DNA of 64,000 bases from Ceratodon purpureus (taxonomy: Eukaryota; Streptophyta; Bryopsida; Pseudoditrichales; Ditrichaceae). Location: positions 23,119,014 to 23,183,013 of the forward strand of contig CM026422.1 of NCBI GenBank assembly GCA_014871385.1, written 5' to 3'. Made by a program: the position numbers and the translations under genes. Below are positions 10,949 through 21,214 of the stretch, one piece after another; the first letter of the stretch is position 1, and every line of letters begins with the position of its first letter. The notes under the pieces were generated by a model. That model was not told the origin of the DNA. It saw only the letters and a program-made list of their open reading frames with translations, and did not search any database.

Positions 10949-12079
10949 ATGGCTGATCAAGGAGAGACTATCAGGGAGGCAGCCAGTGTAGAACGTTACG
11001 ATGGGACCAATTTCCAGCTATGGAAAATGCACATGTCCTTCATATTTCAGGCTCGGGACCTGTACGATATTGTCACAGGTGATTCCAAGCTCAGTGATCA
11101 AACTACTCCGGAGGAGAAATCGAAATGGAATCGGCGGGATAAGACAGCGGCGGTGGCAATTCTGTCAGCGGTGGATCGTCATCACAAGCAGGAGGTAATT
11201 AATTGTGAAACCTCAGCTGCAATGTGGAATCAGTTAAACGGTTATCATCAGCAACATTCGGAAGAATGTATCATCTCTCTTCAAGAGAAATACTATCGGT
11301 GTAAGCTCTCAGCAGATGATTCTATTGCTGTATTTATCAGCAATGTACAGAAACTAGCGAAACAGTTGAATGATCTTGGACAGGTTATCTCTGAGCGGCA
11401 GGTTTTGAGCAAAATCAAATGTAGCTTACCACCGAGTTATGACTCCCTTCTCTTAGCCTGGGATAGTGTACCTCTTGAGAAGCAAACTCTCAAGGATTTT
11501 CAGTCCCGATTGGTCAAACGAGAAAATGCTCTGAAAGACAGGGGTGACAAAACTGATATGGAAGTGGAGCGTGCATTCTTTTCTCAGAGCAAATCTGCTA
11601 GTACCTCTCGTTCCAAATTTCGACCTCAGCCTCGTTCTGCCCTTACTACAGATCAAAAGAAGTCTAAGGCGACTAGGTTAGCAAATCTAAAGAAGCACTC
11701 TCGATGTAATAACTGTGGTGAGCGTGGACACTTTTCAGCAGAATGTCCTCATTCTTCCTGTTCCTCCTCTCAAGAATCTCCTAAGCCGAGATCTCACGTT
11801 CATAAGTCGCATAAATCCGGGCTTAAGAAGCAAAGCCATGCTCATGTTTCTTCCAGCCGTATTGAAGACTTTGACTCTGGTTCTGAAGACACGGACTCTG
11901 TTTCCAGTGAAGCATTCGTAGTCTCTCAACTTCGATCTAACGAGTGGGAGAATGTGTCGTGGATTGCCGACTCTGGGGCCACAGAACACATGACAGACAA
12001 GAGACATTGGTTCTCAACTTTTGAAGATATTCCAGCATTTTGCTGGGGAGTTACCATTGCAGATAATAATCGTCTATAG
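10949..12079 (+). pseudogene. Copia Gag and protease segment
   Basis: The ATG at 10949 opens 376 codons. The N-terminal part is a UBN2-type copia Gag. A CCHC zinc knuckle CNNCGERGHFSAEC (from about 11706) binds nucleic acid. The aspartic protease motif DSGATEH (about 11968) processes the polyprotein. A TAG at 12077-12079 interrupts the frame exactly where copia polyproteins normally run on into the pre-integrase region; the frame is open again from 12080. A single base change would explain the stop. Confidence 0.88.
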
Positions 12080-13925
12080 GTGCGTGGAATTGGAGATATC
12101 ATGATTACATCCACCGTGAATAATGAGACTTCCTCATTTCGACTGAAGAATGCTCTATATGTTCCCGACCTGGCTCGGAATCTTATCTCTATATCACAGC
12201 TTACGAAGAATAGAGTAGCCATAATTCATGTTCGCGACCAATGCAAGATGATCACAGATTATGGTCATGGCAGATTGTTTATGACCGGATACAGAGACAA
12301 CAATCTTTGGAGACTCAACATCACCACTCAATTTCATATGAGTGAGGCTCATGCAGTCAATACTGTATGTTCCACACCGTCGAAAGCTACTCTGATTTTT
12401 CGTCGCTGGCATGCCAGACTTGGACATATAAATGCTCAGGCACTTAAAACCATGGTACAGAATCATATTGTCCAAGGCTTGGACATTTCTTCTAAGGTCG
12501 ACATGGGCATATGCATTGGCTGTACTCACGGGAAACATCATCGACGTCCCTTTCCTGTAAACCATGAGCGGAAGCGTGTAAAAACTCCTGGAACATTTTT
12601 TCACAGTGATATTTCAGGGCCATTTCAAGTCAACTCAGTTGGAGGTCACAGGTACTTCTTGATATTCAAAGATGATCACAGCTGCTTTCGATTTGTGTTT
12701 TTCCTCAAGAGTAGAGGTGAAGTACTGGACCACTTCAAAGGACTGTTCAAGTATTCAAGAAATGTTACTGGAAACTCCATCAAACGTCTTCGTACAGACA
12801 ATGCCAAAGAGTATGTGAGCAAAGAGATGGAGCCTCGAGGCCTATTTGCTCAAGAAGGGCATCCATCATGATTTGACGGTTCCTTATACACCGGAGCAAA
12901 ATTCTGTAGCAGAGCGAGACAATCGCACAATTGTGGAGTGCACTCGGAGCATGCTTTATGAGAGACAGGTTCCACTACAATTCTGGGCAGAAGCGGTGAA
13001 TACTGCTATTTACACACTCAATCGTGTTTCATCAAGAGTCATCCACAACTTGACACCTCTACAAAAGTGGACGGGTGAAGTACCAGACGTCTCACATTTC
13101 CGAATATTTGGAAGTATGGCTTATGCACATGTTCCGAATGCTATCAGAAAAAAGCTTGACAGTAAGACACGTGAGTGCATGTTTCTGGGCTATAGCAATT
13201 CGAGCAAGGGCTATCGTCTCTGGCACTTTGAGAAGAAGCGCCTTATTGTCTGCCGAGATGTAATTTTTGATGAGGATAGTACCCTATCCCGTCATTCTTT
13301 CTTCGAACCAGATGTTGTTTCAATTGATGAGCTCTTCCCAATTTCCTTTATTCATACGGATTTGGAAAACTCTGTTTCTATTTCGACAGACTCTCAGAGT
13401 CTTGGAAATGACTCACCTGATTTAAGAGCACGCTCTGACTCTTGTGATACTCAACTTGGTGAGAGCGCAACTTTCAGTGGGAGCTTACCTGTGAGTATTA
13501 ATTCACTACATGAGACATCACCATTGATGGTGAATTCTGAATTACCCATATCAGAACAAGATGTGCTATCCAAAGAACCTGTGTCTTCGACATGTGGAGA
13601 TGATTCCGATGAAGCATGTATCGGAACTCCTTGTTTCAATGGGAGTGCTTGTGGCAGTGAAGATTTGCGAAGCAATGGAAGTTATCATCCTAGTGGGAGT
13701 ATTTCCCATGTTCCACCATCATCAACTCCTGCAGATTCTCCTGATCTCTTAAACCCAGTACTCAAAACAAAGAGCCTTCATGATTTATATAGTCAGACTC
13801 TTCCTACTGATCAACCTTCCTCAACCTCTTTCCTGGCACCTGGCAAATCTTTATCGACTTATCAGTCTCTTCTACCCTCAGAGCCCCTTACCGTTGAAGA
13901 AGCGTTACTATCAGGAATGGAAATT
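12080..13925 (+). pseudogene. Copia integrase segment, frameshifted
   Basis: It continues the Gag-protease frame. It has a GAG_pre-integrase HHCC zinc region (HARLGH .. CIGC), then the DDE core with D in DISGPF, D in RTDNAKEY and the E in PYTPEQNSVAE. About 7 extra nt near 12829-12840 (a gagcctcgag duplication) move the frame from the first part (ending 12871) to the second (open from 12846). The second frame carries the integrase C-terminus and a variable Ser-rich linker, and it ends at 13940 after another shift near 13900-13925. Confidence 0.85.
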
Positions 13926-15417
13926 GTCCATGGACGATGAGATTAATTCTCTTATCCACAATGGCACATGGGATCTGGTCACACTTCCTCGTGGGAGGAA
14001 AACTGTTAAAAATAAGTGGGTTTTCAAAATCAAAGTTAAATCCGATGGTTCTATTGATCGCTTCAAATCTCGCTTGGTAGCCAAAGGTTTCTCTCAAGTA
14101 TTTGGATTGGACTATGACGAGACCTTTGCCCCAACTGCTAAAGCTGACAGCATTCGGACGATACTCTCTCTTGCTGCAGCAAATGACTGTGAATTGATAC
14201 AGTTTGATATCAAAACAGCCTTTCTACGTGGGGACCTTGACGAAGAAATATTCATGGATCTTCCCTCTGGCTACACTCTTCCTGACAGTCATGGAAAAGT
14301 TTGCAAACTGAAGAAATCCTTATATGGTTTAAAGCAAGCGAGCAGACAATGGAACAAGAAGTTCTCAAGTTTTTTGTCTCAATATGATCTTCATCAGAGC
14401 ACGGCTGATCCCTGCGTGTTCTTCTCTTATTCGAAACCAATTCTTGCTCTCACGATCTTTGTTGACGATGGCTTGGGAATCTGCAAGTCTTCCTCAAAGC
14501 TTCAGAACATGATTGAGTATCTCAAGACACATTTTGACGTGACAGCGGGTCCTGCTGATACATACATCGGTCTTCATATCACAAGAGATCGTTCTCGTCG
14601 AACCTTGTACATTGATCAATCACGATACATTGAGACCATGCTGGCAAAGTATGGATTTAGCTCTATCAATCCAGTTTCTACTCCGGCTGATGCAAATGTC
14701 CATCTTCATCGTCCGCTACCTGATGACGATCAGCCTTCCCCGAATTTTCCATACCAAAATATGGTAGGATCTCTACTATACCTGATGGTATTTTCACGCC
14801 CTGATATTGCTCAGGCTACTACTACTGTTGCTCAGTACTCGAGTAATTTTCGAGAGATTCATTGTACAGCGGTACGTCGCATCATGAAGTATCTCCGAGG
14901 CACTTCCTCGTATGCTTTGTGCTATATGCCGGCCACCAAATCTGCTTCGCTCATGGCATTTGCAGATGCTGATTTTGCTGGTGACTTAGACGATAGGAAG
15001 AGCAGGAGTGGATGTGTTATTCTGTTCAATAGCGCACCTGTCCTGTGGCTGAGCAGAAAACAACCGTGCACGGCCACTTCAACAACGGAGTCTGAGTATG
15101 TGGCTGCGTGTCTTGCTGGCAAGGAGATTGTCTGGCTTCGACGTTTGCTATCTGATTTGGGAGTTTCTTTTTCAGATCCTACTCCTTTGAAGAGTGACAA
15201 TCAGTCTGCAATTCGCTTGGTTCTAAATCCAGAGTTTCATAAACGGACAAAACATATTGATGTGATTTTTCATAAAATCCGTGAGATGCAAACTGCTGGG
15301 GAGATTGCTGTCTCGTATATACCAACTGATCAGCAGCTCGCTGATATTTTTACCAAACCAGTGACTCCGGAGCGATTTCTTCGACTACGATCTCTTCTCA
15401 ACATCGTGAAGCGTTGA
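13915..15417 (+). pseudogene. Copia reverse transcriptase and RNase H segment
   Basis: The longest intact part of the element. RT begins near the WKLSMDDEI block. The catalytic signature is FVDD (14458-14469), the copia form of YxDD. RNase H shows ADADFAGD and TTESEYVA, and the end KHIDVIFHKIRE and FTKPV is typical of copia. Stop at 15415-15417, 62 bp before the 3' LTR. It lacks its own start because it belongs to the broken polyprotein. Confidence 0.9.
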
Positions 15418-15479
15418 AAATCAAGTGGGAGATTTAGTTTACATGTTGTGATCTCTCAACTCTGAACGATGAGTGGGAG

Positions 15480-15758
15480 TATTGCAGGTGCATCGTTCCG
15501 TTGATAGATTAGTTAGTTGCAAAGCAGCATAGATAGATTAGTTAGTTAGTTAGTTTCGATGATAGTCGTTAGTCAGTATAACGTTCATCCTAAACTCTGT
15601 CTTCACCTCCGACGTACTTAGTGTCTGTGTGCGATGTTGACGCTGCTGTTTCCCCATTGTAGTTTTCTTTCAAATTAGTGTCATATTGAGCATCCGCTCT
15701 TGGCCATGGCTGTGTGTACGAGTCTGTTGTTCTTAGAATGAGTGTGTGAAATGCAATA
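15480..15758 (+). repeat. Copia 3' LTR
   Basis: 279 bp, same ends and sequence as the 5' LTR. Preceded by the purine tract 15468-15479 and followed by the AGTTC duplication. Confidence 0.9.
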
Positions 15759-15763
15759 AGTTC

Positions 15764-16076
15764 CACTTGGTATCAGAGCGTGCTAGAGTTCCTCGGATAA
15801 GAGTAATCAACTGCAATTAACTACTATTAAGAGCTTTTTTTTTTGAGATAGAATAGTGAGGTCCACATCATCGGTACCTTGGATCACATTATTGCAAAGG
15901 AGAGAATGTCAAGTGGCATCCACTGCCAACTAAAAGACATGGAAAACCATTGTCGAGTTTGTTTTCGAGAAGGAGGATCTTTTGAATTTCTTGGAGCCAT
16001 ATGAAGATCTAGGGATCAACGTCAATGAAGCTGGAGACAAGTTCCAAAACCGCATCCTGACTATGCTAATGGTGTA
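15764..16076 (+). mobile_element. Remnant of older copia: PBS and Gag start
   Basis: TGGTATCAGAGC (15768-15779) is the standard plant initiator-tRNA-Met primer-binding site. It sits after the younger element's LTR but does not belong to it. About 120 bp on, a decayed Gag-like reading with KWH, FVFEKEDLLNFLEP and a stop at about 16076 looks like a copia Gag N-terminus with a frameshift. The younger element inserted at this element's LTR/PBS border. Confidence 0.6.
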
Positions 16077-16599
16077 ATTGCTTAGGTAGTATCACGAGGC
16101 ACATGGAAGCAGGAGATGGTTTTAGAGTATTGCACAACTGTTGTTTCTCAGTTAATATTGGAACCTGAACCAACTCTCCGTGTTTCTAAGTCTTCGTTGC
16201 CAACTGGCTTGCTGTGGTCCAAGTGGATTGTCTACCGATGGTTTTCTGGTGGATACATATTGCAAGACTTTCATATATATATACCAGGGCTGGAGGTGCC
16301 CTTTTAACGCTAGCAGCGACTGGGGCACATGAACTTTGAAATTGGGGACAAATTTTTGATGACCCAGGATACCAGGTAACATTTTGTACATAATTTAAAT
16401 GTCACACAATGTTTTGTAATATGGTCAGGTGTTTGCAACCCTTCAAGAAATAATTCTATGATTTTTTTGGTGAGAATCGTGGGGACATTCGGGCAGGTAT
16501 ACCATTGATGAAGGTACTCGCAGGAACTGCATTTGCTCCTGTCTTGCACAAATATTGGATTACTCCTCTGTCGCATTCGCAGCCTGCAGGTGCATGTGC
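16077..16599. other. Intergenic, no gene seen
   Basis: Possibly the decayed remainder of the older LTR element. No readable protein or RNA feature. Confidence 0.45.
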
Positions 16600-16765
16600 A
16601 GGCCTGAAGGTCCTTCAGATCCATAATGAACAGTTTTGCAACTTGGAACCTTGGTGCTAATACTGGCTTAAATGACACCGTGTACTCAGTACAATGATCG
16701 AAGACTGGAGGGCCGTAAATGATCATGACGACAGGCTAATGAACATGACGTCAACATGATATCAG
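16600..16765 (-). repeat. Dispersed repeat rich in CGTCA motifs, copy 2
   Basis: The reverse complement aligns loosely with 6575-6715 (tcatcagcctgat, cgtcat, aagttgcaaaactgttcatta). It lies upstream of the MTPSL pseudogene promoter. Confidence 0.45.
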
Positions 16766-16834
16766 GCTGATGACCCTTGGTAACCTTCTGCACATACGCA
16801 GCGCCCTGAAGGCTCCTGGGCTGTGCCGTTAACA

Positions 16835-17025
16835 CCCTGCATATATGATGCAACATTCTGTCATAGTGCCTAGTACTTTGATGACCATACATGAAACCTG
16901 TGACATCGAATCCCTCAACTGTTACATCCCAGTTCAGCAAGGTTTTGACTGGGCGCCTAATTGTCACAATATTCCTGTTCGCATAATTCGATCAGCTTTG
17001 CCAGCTCCGCTACCGCTCCATAGCG
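16835..17025 (+). promoter_or_regulatory. Promoter of the MTPSL pseudogene
   Basis: It keeps the TATA-like catatatgatg (16840-16850), the block ttttgactgggcgcc and the last ~25 bp before the ATG seen at the intact gene. It may still start transcription. Confidence 0.45.
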
Positions 17026-17400
17026 ATGGGGTCTTACGCTGGATCAACAGCCATGAGCGATGATCTGCATGAGGACCAGCTTCCGCCTCTGTATGCGGCC
17101 CTGGCCATTGACGGACTCCCGCCATTCCACAAGACTGTGCCCCTGGACGAAGCGGAAGCGGGACTCGCCGAGATCGCAGCCCGCTGTATTACCCCGTCGT
17201 TCGACGACTACTGTCGCCTGTCTCTGTTCACGGCGAGTGTGGCGCACAGCAAAGTCATCAGCACCAACCGTCTGGTCGACATATCCCTGCAGTATTGTCT
17301 CGTGTTTTCGCTTGACGACCTCCGATCTTCTGGAAGGCTTCAGCATCTGTCGCAGCGAACGCGAGAGTATAGAAAGCATTCAAGCATGCCTCGACAGGGT

Positions 17401-17472
17401 TCGAAGGTCCAGAAGGCACAGAAATTGCCCCCTACCTAGAAAACTTGGAAGACATGTCCGTTTATGAGCTAA
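17401..17472 (+). other. Short unexplained open stretch inside the pseudogene
   Basis: Right where MTPSL homology ends, one frame reads FEGPEGTEIAPYLENLEDMS and stays open to a TAA inside the following element (about 27 codons). It looks protein-like but is unrelated to the synthase, and I do not recognise it. It could be filler DNA captured during a deletion repair. Confidence 0.3.
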
Positions 17473-18568
17473 TTAACCCCTAAAGCATCAACTCAATAGT
17501 TTTGGTATGATTTAGGGTTTGGTGAGGCTCCCTATGAGTTAAATTTTACCCGATGTCGCTGTAACTTTGGCACAACATGAGAAATTGTCATATCTTTCTA
17601 ACAAGACCAAATTTCACTTTCATTGGGCCCGTAGTTAAGAAATAATTCGTGTTTAAAGATCAAAATTCAATTCAGGGGCAGCTGGGGCAGGTTTGTGGCC
17701 GATGGGAGTGGTGTACCAAATATGTGACAGTCTACAGTGACTTCGAAATTATCCTTTCTGAAATCATTTCACAATTTTTTTTAAAACCTTATTTTGAAGA
17801 ATCCAACCATAGGATCTTGTTCAAAGCCATCCAATTAGTCTAAGTACCAAGTTTTGTAAATTTTGACCGTACGGATCTTGAGATATATTCAGTCAAAGTT
17901 CCAAGTTTTATAAAAAGTTTCAGCCTAAATGCAACAGTGACTGGGTCACCTTCGTCACCCATTTTTCCTTCACCATTTTCTCCTCCTAAACCACAGTATA
18001 TGCTGTAAAATTCATATCTATTTTGGATTTATTTATTTTTTGGATTTCTTTCCTCTACAATTTCTTTTTCATACAAATGCATGTATACACCGTTCGGATT
18101 TCAAAAAATAGATGATCTTCTTAGGCATTTGTAGTGTGGAAAAAGAGCCAGTGTATATGCATTTCATTTGACTCCCGTCACTGGAAATGTGGTTTTCCAA
18201 TGCTTTTGTATGTTGTATTGTCTTCAATTTTTTTGAGCATACTCCCAACTCACTTTAGAATCCAAAACTAAAGAGCCTCCAACCACACAATCTCAAAAAA
18301 ATGGTTGTTTCACTCTTCGAAGGGTGGCTGTCCCTGCCGGGCAGTACCAAAAAAAACTTTTCTCTCAAGTTCAAACCTTATGATCTTCCAAACGGTGAGG
18401 ATTTACAATCTAAAATTTTGTGTACACATACATGTACAAGTTAGGTACTAGATCCTACAATTAGATTCTTTAAAATACATTCGAATTTGCATAATTCTAC
18501 CTTGAACTAAAATAGGGCAGAATTGAGGCAGAATTTGGGATTTTATGGCCAAAAACTATAGGGGTTAA
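17473..18568. mobile_element. TTAA-flanked non-autonomous element, copy 1
   Basis: The element begins TTAACCCCTAAAGCATCAAC and ends CTATAGGGGTTAA, so short inverted ends are bordered by TTAA on both sides. Much of its sequence is shared with 49023-49871 (for example ctccctatgagt, tatctttctaacaagacc, acatgtacaagt). No transposase ORF. TTAA borders plus ends starting CCC fit piggyBac-type transposition, but TTAA could simply belong to the inverted repeat. Confidence 0.65.
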
Positions 18569-18700
18569 ATGTATCACAAGGAATCTATAGAAATGGAGTT
18601 ACAAATAATCTACCAAAGTATGACGGTTTGACAAACATAGAATAGCAAATTCATGACGTGACAGACAGAGAAAAGCAAATTCATGAGTCCATGACAAACA

Positions 18701-19046
18701 GGATCAAACAGTATGTATAGAACTCCCTGTTGGATTACGGGAGGATGGATTGGAAGCGTACCCTTGCCAAGGCCAAGAAGTGCGTCTCTGAGGCCATGAT
18801 TCAGACCACCCTCAACTCCTTTGACGGAAAATGGCTGATTAGGAATTTACTCGGCACCAGGATTGATAGAAAGGTGACTTGGAATTTAATGCCCCCGAGT
18901 GGTATTGTTACACACTGGTTCTAGTTGCTAGGGTTCAGAAGTCCGTGTCCTGCCACCCTGAACTCAGGTCCGACGAGGGTCGGTTGTTTCCCCCTTTCTT
19001 GCAATGAAGTTTTTCATTTGCTCAAAAATAAATAAATAAATAAAAA
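18701..19046 (+). mobile_element. 5'-truncated LINE with 18-bp target duplication
   Basis: Flanked by exact direct copies of ATGAGTCCATGACAAACA (18683-18700 and 19047-19064). The insert ends in an AATA-repeat tail (about 19025-19046). It contains a short ORF whose end, GIVTHWF-stop at 18901-18924, resembles the last residues of LINE ORF2 proteins. Only 346 bp remain. Confidence 0.75.
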
Positions 19047-19680
19047 ATGAGTCCATGACAAACATAGAATAGCGGAAATTGAGGAGTTTGATATCGCTTA
19101 TTTTAAGTCTAAATCTGCTCATTTATGTTATCTAATTTCAAATAACTCTGGGTTTATATTTTCGAGAATCAATGAGTGTTCAAACTGACATTGTTATAAT
19201 TTTTAATCATGAGTCTTTTGCAGGACCTGGAGGAGATACAAAAGTAACGACTAGTGGAGGATCAAACCCATATGTGGCCCATTTGTTCTACTTGGAAATT
19301 TGTTTTGCGCGAGTACTTTCAAGGTATCAAGGAGTTGATTTCTGGCGGTATCTACTTCCACAGTTTTCACAGACGATACAGGCACCCTAATAACACTATT
19401 CCAGAATTAAGGGACGCTCACCATTGAAAAGTCCATACATCTGATTTGGTGTTAGTATCTGAGTATACGGCATTAAAAATCATTGCTGATCCAACTGCTG
19501 AGGCTGCTTCTCTGGTTACTTAGTTTAAATTGGTTACTTAGTTTAAATGAAAATGCTCTAGCGTATTCAAGATTGCTAGAATACCTGATAATTTGCTTGA
19601 ACTTTGTTTTGTTATGTCACCATAGTGTAAGCGATGAGATGTAATGAAAGGTGATTCAAAACATCTCCATGCTACTTTTT

Positions 19681-21214
19681 GGAGTGAAATAATTTCAACT
19701 AATCAAAAATCTTCAAAGGTTTGCTACGTTGTTTTTCTGAACATTCTGCAAGGTATATTTGCAACTCTGAATGATTAGTAAGCCACACTGATGAAGATAC
19801 AATCGCTGGACTTGGCCAGAGCTAAAATTCTTAGAATATTTGTAACGACACTTTCAGGAGGGCTATAAGAGCTTAGACTCTAGAGCTTGCTTGGCTACTT
19901 AGCAAGAATATATTTAAGGAGACCTGGTGGCCTCGCAAGTTAGAAAATTCGGAGCTAGACATGCCCATCTCTCATGCGTGTTCAGATGCAGCTTGCTCGG
20001 ATGCAAATTTGAGAGGGTACTGATTCAAATGTGTGTCAGCCAGCCATTTCGTTATCACGTATCCTTCAAAAATTCTGAAATAAATTTTCACTTCATCAAA
20101 CAGAGTAATCTCCTCTCGAAAACATTTCATGTCTAGATCTTTAATTCTGGTATACCATTTCAGTATCCAAGGTTTACTCATTCCACAAGTTTGAAAAAAC
20201 TGCTAACAGAGCTCGCCCCTTTCGGGAGAAATTCACAGAAACCAGAATTATCCTACGGTATTCTTTTGTGTGCAACGACCCAAAAAAACTTGAAGTTCAA
20301 GAAATCATATACTTTGCTGATAGTGCTTCTTGCTGATGCAAATTCCTTTGCTTGCTTCGCGATGGTGTAGCTCTCCCGAGGTTGGTTTCATTTCGCAGCA
20401 GTTCAGAGTTCAGGTTTGTAACATTCTAGTGGCAGATTTGACCTTCCAGTTAGTCAGAGGTAAACACACAGCATTGATCACAGCATAAGTTCATACAGTT
20501 AATTTATATTGCTGATACTTGTAACTTGACCCATTGATAATTGGGAAGTACGTAGAACTCTCTACATATTTGTTAATCTAGGCTACGCATCCAAATGCTT
20601 GGGAAGTTGTAAATTAGACTTTCCCGCTTTGACATTTGCGGGCTACTTATGGGCTACTTATGGGCTACTTATGGGCTACTTCTGCACAATTCCTTCTGAA
20701 TACCTTTGTACAAGGCTGGATTAATCATGCAATGTCGAAAGCTAAAAATTACTGAGGCTTGAATAGTAAATACAAAGTGTTGTAAACTTGGTGCACAACT
20801 GAGCTAAGCGAGATCCAGTTGTTAAACCGCTGGTGAGCGCTTGAATGCAGTGAATAAGCCTGCAAGCTTTTTGTCCTTATATTTCTTGGCCGCACCTCCT
20901 GCACTAGTTTGATTCACCTGCTATACACAAACACTACCATTATGAAGAGAAGGATGAACTACATGCTCAATTTTTTATCCACAAAATACTGATGAACAAC
21001 GGAGAAATTGAATACTGAACCAGGCCCCGATAATATTGCTTATGAACTCAATATAATTGGTATATGAAACATTTTGTCATGTGTGTAGTAAGCTCTCGTT
21101 ATTTCCAAATTCTCTGCTGTTGAAGTTGTTCAATTTGAAGCCTAAAAATCAAATTAAATAGCATGTAGATAAACTACTCTTTGACCCTTTCGGTAATCTG
21201 GCGTTCTAGGACAG
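19681..21214. other. Intergenic, no gene seen
   Basis: Spacer between the right arm and the 3' end of the kinase gene. It holds a small tandem run of tgggctactta units (20639-20680). A possible extra 3' exon of the kinase lies near 21140-21150 (ttttag then GCTTCAAATTGA, minus strand). Confidence 0.5.

Larger units (their letters stand above)
10459..15758 (+). mobile_element. Complete Ty1/copia LTR retrotransposon with disrupted ORF
   Basis: Two 279-bp LTRs (10459-10737, 15480-15758), identical as far as I can read, bound the element. The 5-bp duplication AGTTC flanks it at 10454-10458 and 15759-15763. LTR ends are TATTGCA..TGCAATA, an exact 7-bp inverted pair, not the usual TG..CA. Directly after the left LTR, GGTTATGGGCC (10738-10748) can pair with the anticodon-arm region of initiator tRNA-Met, as in copia elements primed by a half tRNA. 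The purine run gatgagtgggag precedes the right LTR. Domain order is Gag, protease, integrase, RT, RNase H (copia order). One stop and two frameshifts break the polyprotein. Confidence 0.93.
17026..19523 (+). pseudogene. MTPSL pseudogene, inverted duplicate
   Basis: Exon 1 survives as 17026-17400 and reads like the intact gene up to FSLDDL. After 17323, 20 nt corresponding to the rest of the DDLLFD motif and beyond are missing, which destroys the metal-binding site and shifts the frame. Homology stops at 17400. Exon 2, with the NSE motif, is absent. Exon 3 is recognisable at 19224-19523 with its acceptor (ttttgcag) and final SLVT-stop codons, but small indels put it out of frame. Two transposon insertions lie in the gap. 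No functional synthase can be made. Confidence 0.9.
16835..19680. repeat. Right arm of the large inverted duplication
   Basis: Reverse-oriented counterpart of 7195-9200: promoter, exon 1, exon 3 and 3' flank of MTPSL are recognisable. The middle (17401-19223) is replaced by transposons and unrelated sequence. Confidence 0.8.
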
